Positions 8,296-17,080 of a stretch of 30,982 nt of DNA are shown in pieces (the stretch's first letter is position 1; each line of letters starts with the position of its first letter). Made by a program: the position numbers and the translations under genes. Origin of the DNA: Gracilaria vermiculophylla (lineage: Eukaryota; Rhodophyta; Florideophyceae; Gracilariales; Gracilariaceae); the NCBI GenBank assembly GCA_019155205.2, contig JAHNZQ020000227.1, positions 1,093,953 through 1,124,934 of the forward strand, given 5' to 3'. The notes under the pieces were generated by a model. It was not told where the DNA came from. It made no database searches and saw only the letters and a program-made list of their open reading frames with translations.

Positions 8296-8313
8296 CTGTA
8301 AGCATGCTTACAG
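8296..8313. repeat. 18-bp perfect palindrome
   Basis: The sequence ctgtaagcatgcttacag reads identically on both strands. It lies 283 bases after the phosphodiesterase stop, at the edge of the GC-rich island. It could be a dimeric protein-binding site or chance; no second copy was noticed. Confidence 0.7.
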
Positions 8314-9408
8314 TGGAGAGTGGTGCCAACTCGAAGCACCTGCCGCGCCTGAATCACGCAGCAGCTCTCAATACTATTGTTGTGTGTTAGCAATCTAAGC
8401 TTTTCTTTGCTTCCCTGAACACCGTTTGCTTGCAAGTGATGAACACTTTGATGTTGAATCAAACTGCACGCGCGAGGTTCACGCACACCTTACGCAACAA
8501 CAACACGCCTGCGCACGTTCAATATCTATCACCAGCATGAGCACCAAAAGGCTTGCTCTCAGACGAACGCAACTGGCCCCAGCGTTTTTGCTCGCAGTCC
8601 GGGCCGCCTGCTGCCTTCTCCGCAGCAGCATTCGTTTGCTCCCTCTCACCCACGCGCGTGTCGCGTACATGCTGCCAAATCGCCCCACCGCTCGCAGCCA
8701 GCCAGTTCGACCATACGCCCAACATGTGCATCCAACACTATTCCTCTTCTCCAATGCACGCAAAAAGCGCTTTGCCGCCAAATCCACTGCCTCACTTGTG
8801 CTCGTACTAACTGCTTCGCTGTATGCCATGCGCTCCACCTTTTTTAACGAGCGACCAATACAATCGACGCTGCTCGACTCCCTTGTGCAATCCACGCCCT
8901 TGCTCTTCCATCCAATATGCAACTTCAGTGGCTCTTGCCAAACAGCCCACCGCAGCGACATGACGCGCAAACACCCACTCACCTCCAACGTCTGCAACCA
9001 CTTCTAATACAGTATTTCATGCACTCAGCGACTCCCACATTGCATGGCCCCCGCAATCGAACGCCTCAAACGCCTCTAGCGGTGGTGCAACAAATCCGAG
9101 CGCCAGAGCATTGCAATTCGCCCATGCAATCCCATTTTGACACCAGCCATTCTTACCTGTGACGCTCATCGCAACCAAACCCACAAAGTTTATCCCAATT
9201 ATCCACTGCCTCAACCTTTGCCATTGTCTGCGCCGCCAACCCGACCTCCCACAAACCACCATCAGCTCGTACAACCACAAATGCTTCAAACGCCTGCGCA
9301 CAACTTCTCATCCCATTTTCTTTCTCGCGCGATTGCCATTCGAAGCAACTGCAATCTGCACGTTGCAGTGCACACAGCCCCTCCGTCGTTTTGAAGTTTG
9401 CCGCGCAC

Positions 9409-9438
9409 ATGCAATTGCATGCAATCGCATGCAATCTG
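9409..9438. repeat. Three 10-bp tandem units atgcaatYgc
   Basis: Three consecutive units, atgcaattgc, atgcaatcgc and atgcaatctg. Similar tgcaat motifs are scattered from 9110 to 9560. Confidence 0.7.
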
Positions 9439-9559
9439 CGCCGAAGGAGCGCCAGAATACGTCGCCCCAGATTGCAATCTCCCCGCTCTCTCGCAATCCG
9501 GAATGGCAAGCTTTGCACTGCAATCCAACCGATTGCGTTCCGCCCCTGGCGTCGAGAAC

Positions 9560-10540
9560 AAATATGTGGCCACTTTGGCGATGAACCTTGCGCCGTAGCT
9601 TGCTTTTGAACGATGGAAAGACTCCAACATCGAGAGGCTGCAAAACAGCGCTCGTGAGCAATGGTAACCAGCCTGCGGTAATCCCGTCATCTCTCAGCAG
9701 CTACACTGTTTCAAACTGCTCGTGCGCACCATAGCCCTCACAAACAACAAGAAGCTCTTCCCTCCCTTCGCGCAAGGAAGAGGTCTAGATGGCAAATTGG
9801 CTGGCCGCCGCATAAAACACGGCGCTGTGCACCGCTGAAACTGGACGCTTAAAATGTGACGGCAGGGAAAAGCGCCTGCTTTCCCCGAAACGCCACAGCC
9901 GAGTTGTATACGGCTCCACCAGCCGAGACGACGGGCATCCCTGTCACGAGGTTGCTCCAGCCGCGCGCACGGACAGCTTTCTGAACGAGTTCTGAGCCGC
10001 AAGATGCGATTCCCCTTCAAAGGCTCCCCCCAACAATGTTGCCAGTTGAAGCAGCGGCCTCGCCAGCGTTGCGGGGTTCACGTATCGCATGTTTCGTCAT
10101 CGACACTTACAGAAACGCAATATGCTGGGCAACGGCCTCAGCATTCACTGCATTAACCCGTTTTACTGCAATCACCCGCACGGGTCTGTTGTGCAAACTG
10201 TGATGAGCTATGTATACATTTAGCCGATGAAGCAAAGGGCGTTCACCTCTCAATCGAATCCTACTTGGACGACGGGTGGGCAAGTCCTTTACAAAGCGCT
10301 GCACCAGATCCAACATGCTTTGTTTCGTTGATGGCGGGGTGTTCGAAGCAAAATAATTCTCTGGCTCGACGAGCGAGTTTTCTTCAGTATGAGTCAGTGT
10401 TGCAGGACGACCACGCATGAGCATGGGGATTTCGACATCATTGTGGCTCAGAATGTGTTTGTCGGCGTGTTTTCGAACCCGAGAAAGATCCCAACGGCAA
10501 GGGCGAGGAGCCCATAGGCGGTAACTGTTCTACCTCAAAT
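9560..10540 (-). pseudogene. Broken pogo/Tigger-type (DDE_1) transposase
   Basis: Read from high to low coordinates, different frames give family motifs in the right order. Around 10490-10520 there is a psq-type helix-turn-helix region (AYGLLALAVG, then RVRKHADKHIL). Around 10300-10430 there is a CENP-B-type segment (RGRPATLTHTEENSL, then DLVQRFVKDL). Around 9850-9960 there is a segment like the DDE_1 core (NLVTGMPVVSAGG, FRGKQALFP). At about 9720-9750 VCEGYGAH occupies the usual CDGYGAH position, with Glu for the catalytic Asp. At about 9620-9660 comes LQPLDVGVFPSFKSKLRR, the family's third catalytic motif. The pieces lie in at least two frames with in-frame stops (for example between GYGAH and QPLD), so the gene is dead. 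No terminal inverted repeats were located. The family call is fairly secure; the boundaries are approximate. Confidence 0.75.
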
Positions 10541-13500
10541 GTGTCGGAAAGCTAGTTTGACTTGGAACACAGCAAGTGAAGCCGATCTCATTTCCGTTTT
10601 CCTGCAATACTCTTGACGTTGGATATGTCACGTTAAAGCTGCGTGTCTTAGCTTCTTGTCTACCTGATCTTGGCTTCTAAAACAGAAAGCATACGTCGGT
10701 AGGAAGCGAAACACCGTGGCATCCCAAATGCGGCTGTTTTCAATTAAATTTTTAATGCGTCGCGCGTGCCAAGCTCGTGTCCACAACCGGCATCAGCGCC
10801 AACAGAGCCTGCATGAGGCCACACAATTCGGTCACACCTCAAGCATTCCAAGCTTTGGGATCAACATCGGACGATCTATCGACTTCATTTCCCATTCCAT
10901 CGCTCGCTGCATCTGCTGACCTCAACACCAACTCTTTTTCCACAACACAATTCAAAGCGCGCCGGTGAGCCCGCGCGAGAAGCGGCAAGCTAGCAGTTCT
11001 GCCTGCCAGTCTCAGCCATATGCTGCGTGGGCGTATCTCTGCGCGGAGCAAGCCCAGTAACACGACGGAGCTCTGCAGAACTCTCAATGCAAAGACTGCC
11101 TTTGATCCTTGCTTTTCAAGCGCCTTGTGCCGACGACTCCACGGTCGAATGACGCCCGTTTGAGGTGTAAACTCTATCTTGTTTTGGCGGGAATGTGCAA
11201 CTCTGGGTTATGATTTCTAATCGGCGAACTGCTTTAACTCAAGCACTCATATGATTTCTACAAAAGCGAGCTCTGTTGAAAGCTGCATGTTTCTTCTCCC
11301 TTTTGAGCTAGTTATAAGTGGAACGGGTCATAAGCTTTTCCGCAAGAGGAAGCAGCTCTCTGCTCGTTCTTCGAGAAATCGCTTTTGGGAAGAAAAATGA
11401 GTCGTTCGAGGTGGTACATGACACGACGCATAAAAAGTTTCCGACGCGTTTGATCTATAGCAGTCACATTTTTTCGGCTCAGCAAAAAAGCTGACATGTG
11501 TGAAATGATCGTGAACGGCCTGCTTCATGTTTGAGTAAAATGCGTTATCGTCTCCGATGCTTATGATACCTTCCACAGATGCAAAAAAAAAAAAGCGAAG
11601 AAGGTATGAAAGAACAGTCTGTAATTACTAGGTGCGCGTAGAAGGCGTAGTGCGTTGGGAATGTGTCGAGGATTGACAGCACGGTTGACGTAATATGTCA
11701 TTTTTCTGAGCAAGTTACCTGATGCCTGAATTGATGATTACAGAAGATACTTATACAAGATTGAATTGATACAGTTACTTGACAGGGCTCACAGCTAGGA
11801 GTATCTACAGCTATGAGTATCTACAGCTATGAAGTAAGGTAGTTACTTCTTAAAGAGCAGTTCTTATCTCTGTTCTTAGATAGTCTCGTCATCAATATAA
11901 AAAAACAGAAAGGAACCTGAGTAAGTATCAAATCAGCCTCTGGGAACTATCCCACTGTTCTGAACCGCAAGCGATGACGATGACAGAATTGGCAGACAAG
12001 CAATCACACAGTCTCAAGGGGAGATCGGGTGGAAGATCAGGTCCGCAGTTTCAAGCTTTGAAGCCGCTGCTCAACAGAGAGCCTCCAATCACAGTTTGAA
12101 CTTTGGGCACTTTCAAAGCACCCTTTGCAGCTGTGTATGCGTTTTTTGCTGAGTTTCAACAGAATGAGCACAAGTACAAAAAGCAGAGGCATGCTTGAAT
12201 TTGTACGCGAGTGTGTAAAGAAAAGGTGCACGACGGTAAATGATGGTGAATTAATGGGACAAGAAAAGATACGGTCGCTACAGACTAGATTAGTGGATGC
12301 TTGAACTCTTGGACGATGATAGCAGGCATAATATGTGCACTCGGGGCTTATGAGATGTACACGTTCTTCTTGTACAAGTGATTAAGTGTTGCAACCCTGT
12401 GTACAGAACTAATTGGGTTGCAGATGAGTACAGATGACGGCCATAAAGCATGGTCAGCTGGTTTTAAAATGCTCATAGAAGAGACAGCGTTGTTGTTCTC
12501 AGTGAATTACAATCTGAAGCTGGTGAAGAATTATTATGACAGTGCAAAATTTTTGACGGTAGTGCTTTGAAGACAAAACGCTGCATGCGGAAAACTGATG
12601 AAACAAGTTGTTGAGTGTCTACACAACAAATGGCCTCATATGAGGTTTCTCAACCCTATGTTCCGTTGCATCTAGCTGTTTCAATGAAGATGCTAGGCGT
12701 ATTTCTGGCTGTAATCTTTGCATTGCGAGACAGTATGTCTTTTTCTGCATATTTTTACTGAAAACGTTTCCTAAACACTGGCCTCATGTGAGGGCTGAGC
12801 TCTGAGCGTGAACACGTAGACATTAGTGCCTTTCTTGGATTATTCTGACTTTTTCGCTTCGCCAGTGCCTCTATTTTTGTGCCAAGGTATGACGAAACAA
12901 AGAGAAAAAATTAAAAAGACTACGGCTGGCGGTTTGACTCTCTTTCCCGCTGAGCCGGAAGAACTCCACTGAGGCCAGTTTAAGGGGTGAAGGCTAGCGT
13001 CAGCACAGTGTCAGCGCTGCTTTCAGCCATTAGGGAGCGTCAGCGCTCTCCTAAGATGGCGAGAGACAGGGGCAATTCAAAAATTGGCACATCTGCCACG
13101 GAACTTTCCTGGCACGCACCCATACCTACTAATGAAGCACTCCATTTCAAATCATTGCCAGATCGTGCTGCAAGGTATCTACAACATTCAAGACGAGGAC
13201 TTTGCTCGCTGTATGCCAAAACCCAAGATGAAAGTTGCATATGTCGCCAAAATGTTATTGAAGACTATTTTTGCTTTTGAAAGCTGTAGATTTTGTTGCA
13301 AAAAAAGAGAAGAACCGCAAAATAGTGTGTTACGTTTTTGAAGCGGAACATTTTAAGAAACCTCGACGCAGGAAGACTTCTGCGGTAACAATCTCCATGA
13401 GAAAAGGAAGATAGGAAGATGATGGTCCAAATGATTGCTCGTGAATAGGCAATTTATATATTTTCAATCGAATTATTGGTCGTATTATGTGTCTGTGAAT

Positions 13501-14200
13501 CCACAAATCGGAAATGCTCAATCAATTGTAGTGCAATAGAATGTGCACACGTGCACACAAATCTTTTGCCAATTTCCCCAATGCAGATGGAATCTTTTGT
13601 TTCGCCAGAAAGAAAGCACACGGCGTCCGAGTGAGAACACACCTTTTTTTCCCTTTATTTTAAGTACTCTAACCATAAATGAACTTTTTGCTTCCTATGT
13701 CACTGTAGCAAAGCTATGGAGCTTTTGCAAACCCCAATTAGTATTTAAATTGCTTTGGATAGCTAAAGCTTCAATAGGAAAAAACGAAGTAAAATAAAAC
13801 TTTTTGTTCAAGATACGTGACGCACCTTTTAACAAAAGCAACAAAGACATTTCACCAGTTGCGAATAGTTCGGTTGACTAAAATGCCCTATCAGAAATAA
13901 TTACTTTTATATGTTTGGAACTGCTCAACACATAACTTTGACAGTGCCAACATAAAGTAGACTTGAAATTATATTGATAGAATTAGTTTTTGTCTAGAAA
14001 AAAATAAGGGGCTCGAGTGGTTTGCAGAATTTTGTCGCAAATATATATTGAGCTATGTATTTGCGTGTCTATTTGCTAGCTGTTACGTATTTTGGTCAAG
14101 CTTTAAAATATTAATAAGTTTATAACTTTTGTCTGCAGCACAGCAGATCAGGATTGCATGTCTTTGTGGAAGAATTTTTAAAAGGTTTCCGCTTTAATCC
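10541..14200. other. AT-rich gene-poor region with unclassified remnants
   Basis: No supported gene in about 3.6 kb. Short frames at 10716-10968 (+), 11312-11576 (-, two frames), 12330-12660 (+) and 12987-13341 (+) have protein-like composition but no family I can name. They may be eroded transposon fragments. A 16-bp direct repeat (agctatgagtatctac type) lies near 11800-11830. Two similar 12-bp palindromes lie at 12634-12645 (cctcatatgagg) and 12782-12793 (cctcatgtgagg). From about 13,650 the DNA becomes strongly AT-rich. Confidence 0.5.
11795..11832. repeat. 16-bp direct repeat
   Basis: A near-perfect tandem of agtatctacagctatg units, with two clear copies and partial flanking ones. Too short to assign a role. 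Confidence 0.6.
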
Positions 14201-15216
14201 AGTACATGCATCTCGGAGAATGAATGTGAATCCAGAAATTGGAAATTTTTGGTAACTTGATCGATTCCGATTTCCTGATTCATAAACTCGTACTGTATAA
14301 CGGCCCTAAAAGTGTTGAGCGGTACAAAAAGCATTTATTGGGTCGCAAAGATATTTGCGGCTGCATCGGCACTTCGATACCGACAATCATCGCCGATTTT
14401 CTTTCAAACAAAGGTTGTGTCTGTGACCGACTGTTGTCATGGAGCTTCAGCCTCCCGCGCGGTACTGTGGAGTGCCAGCGGCCGAAGAAACGCGCGCAAG
14501 AAGCCGGCCGTTTGCGATGAAAGGCCCAAACCCCCGAGGGGGCCCATGTGGAGGAGGGACGCTCTCCAAAACGACCCAAGAGCACCCTGAGCCCCCACGC
14601 TTCCCGCCATGTCGACTGCGGTGTGCAGGGGCGCGAACCGAGACGCAACCATTTCGGGGGCCCGTCAAATGCCAACAGCGAGGAACGGGTGGAAGGGGGG
14701 GAGCACATGTCCGTCACGAAAATCCTGCAAGGCGCCGCATAACCTTTTGACCGTCGTAGCATACCGTTGTGCCTCGCGCTTGTCGGAAAGGCTTGCACAT
14801 CAGGTGCACATATACCGGCAAATGAAAGCCAAATTATTGATGCGGGAAAACATGGAGAACACGACGCAGGATGCCCACCGTCGGTCGATATGGTACAGGC
14901 TCTCTGTGCCACGGGGGATCTGTGAATCATAGTTCCAAGTAAGTTGCGACGGTACTCGGGAGTCAATTGGAGTTCGATACTTGCAAGTTGATGTCACTGG
15001 ATCGATATCGGCAAGCGCTCCAAACAGATAGATCGTGTTTCAAAAAGAGTGTACTCAATCAGCTGCACTGATTGAAACCGGCAGCAACGCTCAAGTGCCA
15101 TTGCAAGTCATCATCGACTGTGTGGAAGCAGTGTGCAGGCGCTCTTAATTTCACCATGAGCAAGCTTATAATTACTCTGATTTACGATAGCAAGGTATAG
15201 GGCCAGTCGTTACAAG
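14201..15216. other. Region with a GC-rich patch, no supported gene
   Basis: A degenerate inverted repeat lies at about 14227-14285 (gaatccagaaattgg against ccgatttcctgattc). Positions 14430-14760 are an abrupt GC-rich patch in AT-rich surroundings, open in several frames on both strands; the longest is 228 codons on the minus strand at 14280-14966. None of the translations resembles a family I recognise. It may be a fragment of another transposon or a dispersed gene piece. Positions 15000-15216 are probably the 3' flank of the JmjC gene. Confidence 0.4.
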
Positions 15217-16485
15217 TCATCTCCACAGGTGAGCGTAGGTATCACGCGTGTTGAGCACCTCCAACGCAACACCAAAAGTATCACGTTCCACATTGAGAAC
15301 AGCGTGGCCCCAGTCCAGTGGCACGTACACAACATCGCCGGCACGCTGCAAGCACTGGAGTGGGCGCTGCTCCTGCGGCAATGATGGAAGCCGTTCACGG
15401 ACCCACTCGCTTATAGTTTTTCGCGAATAAAGAGTGGAGGCAGGTGTGAAAATGTACCACTGTTTGGTGCCGTACACGGCAGCATTGAGGGCGTCGGCAT
15501 GCACATGAAACGGGGCTCCGGATTGCTCATTGCCCAGGAAGAAGTGAATGCCAGCGAGGCCACCAGTTTGATCTGGCGGCACAATGAGCTGCAGCGGAAA
15601 AGAGTCGTTGACAAGCGCTGAGAGCGCATTGTACGCGGTCCTGCAGATGTCGGGATGCTTGTTGAACACGTAGCTGGGAGCAGTGGCAGCCTCCTTGTGG
15701 ATGGTGTCATAGTACTCGGCCAGAGTCATGGCTTTGGTGGTGAGATTGAAGGCATCTGCGTACGGCACCGTGCCGACTGTAACTTGAACGTGGCCAAATA
15801 GTTTCACGAGGTGCGGCAACGGAGGATAGTCAGCGCGCTTGTAGAAATTGTAGGCGCCGCGCATGAGGATGGGTTCGCCCTCATGGACGAGGCGGCGCAC
15901 TTGAGAGCGCGCGTGCTGCGGATCGGCGTCAAAGTCGACGGTGGGGAGGTCGCAGTCAGGGTGTAGGTCGTGGGCTACGGCCTTGGCATTCTGAATAAAC
16001 GTGGGGAACGTTAGGTTGGCGGGCATCCTTCCGGCAAAGTCCGGGCGCGGCTGGGCGCCGTTGCGCAACAGCCACTGCGTAAGGGGGGTGTCGGCAGCGG
16101 CAGCGGCCAGGTGCAGGGCGGTGAGGCCAAAGCGCTGCTCCTGGCGGTCGTAGCGGCACGGGAAGCGGGCGCAGAGGTGACGGAGGTTGCGGAGGCGCAG
16201 CGCGTTGGTGTAGTCGCGCACGCGCTGCAGGCTGAGCGTGTCGTCGGCGAGGGTGAGGGCGCGGAGCGGGGGGGGAAGCGATCGCACGTCGCGCGACAGC
16301 AGCGACTTGGCGAAGACGGACACGGTGGAGATGGGCACGGGGGTGGTGGAAGAGCCCCACGCGAACTGGTGGCGCGCGGCGAAGGCGAGCACGTCGACGG
16401 TGGGCGGCGGCAGCAGCAGCGCCAGCAGCACGGCGGCGGCGGCGACCAGCGCGCTGAGCGCCAGCGCCAGCCGCGGGCGCATCAT
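15217..16485 (-). CDS. Membrane-anchored ankyrin-JmjC (cupin) oxygenase-like protein (422 aa)
   Basis: The start at 16485 (first of two adjacent Met codons) is chosen because it puts a hydrophobic segment at residues 6-26 (a signal anchor); the open frame further upstream only translates a 16-bp minisatellite. Residues about 118-160 contain an ankyrin-type repeat (GLTALHLAAAAADTPLTQWLLRNGA). Residues about 200-420 are a JmjC/cupin-8-like domain. The Fe(II) ligands are visible as His329 and Asp331 (HAD) and His394 (DWGHAVLNV). Lys341 in YGTKQWYIFTP is suited to bind 2-oxoglutarate, and GDVVYVPLDWGH is the closing strand. The family hydroxylates or demethylates proteins. With a luminal signal anchor this one most resembles the secretory-pathway branch (JMJD8-like or lysyl-hydroxylase-like) rather than histone demethylases; substrate unknown. 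It is divergent from the BTB gene. Confidence 0.88.
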   Translation of the reverse strand: MMRPRLALALSALVAAAAVLLALLLPPPTVDVLAFAARHQFAWGSSTTPVPISTVSVFAKSLLSRDVRSLPPPLRALTLADDTLSLQRVRDYTNALRLRNLRHLCARFPCRYDRQEQRFGLTALHLAAAAADTPLTQWLLRNGAQPRPDFAGRMPANLTFPTFIQNAKAVAHDLHPDCDLPTVDFDADPQHARSQVRRLVHEGEPILMRGAYNFYKRADYPPLPHLVKLFGHVQVTVGTVPYADAFNLTTKAMTLAEYYDTIHKEAATAPSYVFNKHPDICRTAYNALSALVNDSFPLQLIVPPDQTGGLAGIHFFLGNEQSGAPFHVHADALNAAVYGTKQWYIFTPASTLYSRKTISEWVRERLPSLPQEQRPLQCLQRAGDVVYVPLDWGHAVLNVERDTFGVALEVLNTRDTYAHLWR

Positions 16486-17080
16486 CGCTGCGTCGATGCG
16501 CGCGGCGCGGAGCGCAGGCGGCGCCGAACGCAGGCGGCGCCGAACGCAGGCGGCGCCGAACGCAGGCGGCGCCGAACGCAGGCGGCACGCAGCGCAAGCG
16601 GCACGCAACGCAAGCGACACGCAACGCAAGCGGCTCGGATCGCAGGCAGCTCGGGTGGCAAGCGCCCACGCGGATCGCCGGCGGCGGCGAGTGAAGGCTG
16701 CTACGCGGAACGCCAGCAATGGAGGCGCCACCGTTCAGCACGACGCGCGGCAACGTGGCTGTACCACGTGGACACGCGGCCAGCGCGAGCATGGCGCACG
16801 GCGCGAGCGCACGCGCACGCGCGCGCGCGCCCCCGCTGTCGTCGCATAAATGCACCGCATGGCGCCCATCATCGACGTCGCGCCGGGCCCAGCCCGGGCC
16901 GCGTCAACCTTCCCGTCGACGCCGCTCACCACGCCGACCCCCTCGCGCCCCCCCTTGACCCCCCTCCACGCCCGCCGACGCCCGCCGACATCCGCCGACG
17001 CCGTCCGCCGACGCCCGCCGACGCCCGCCGACGCCCGTCGACGCCCGCGCCCACCCCCACGCCCGCTCCCCCCCCTCGCC
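16486..17080. promoter_or_regulatory. Divergent promoter region of the JmjC and BTB genes
   Basis: 595 bases between divergent ATGs. The half next to the JmjC gene is a 16-bp minisatellite. A TATA-like cataaat lies at 16845-16851, about 230 bases before the BTB ATG. The sequence 16950-17060 is a run of cgccgacgcc-type units encoding only Pro/Arg/Ala if translated. An in-frame ATG at 16850 would extend the BTB protein by 77 low-complexity residues and overlaps the TATA-like motif, so it was not chosen. Confidence 0.55.
16514..16673. repeat. 16-bp minisatellite, about ten copies
   Basis: The unit gcaggcggcgccgaac is perfect in the first four copies (16514-16577), then drifts to forms such as gcaagcggcacgcaac while keeping the 16-bp period. 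It starts about 30 bases upstream of the JmjC start codon. Confidence 0.9.

Larger units (their letters stand above)
8014..9560. other. Gene-poor region downstream of the phosphodiesterase
   Basis: Positions 8014-8290 are GC-rich, with a cgg trinucleotide tract at about 8151-8185, and probably include the 3' UTR. An 18-bp perfect palindrome follows at 8296. From 8400 the composition drops and the plus strand is C-rich. Open frames of 60-190 codons on both strands (for example 8426-9007 + and 8479-8997 -) show no recognisable domain. Short tgcaat-type motifs recur at 9110-9560, including three copies of a 10-bp unit at 9409-9438. The region may be the decayed 3' part of the adjacent pogo-type element. 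Confidence 0.45.

Noticed and set aside
8426..9007. Candidate gene of 193 codons (+) or 172 codons (-) in this region
   Set aside because: No domain, no good start context, both strands open, and it lies next to a decayed transposase.
12330..12660. Possible hAT-like transposase remnant
   Set aside because: The plus-strand translation has a vaguely similar composition but none of the family's diagnostic motifs.
16486..16731. N-terminal extension of the JmjC protein
   Set aside because: It only translates the 16-bp minisatellite; starting at 16485 places the signal anchor at the N-terminus.
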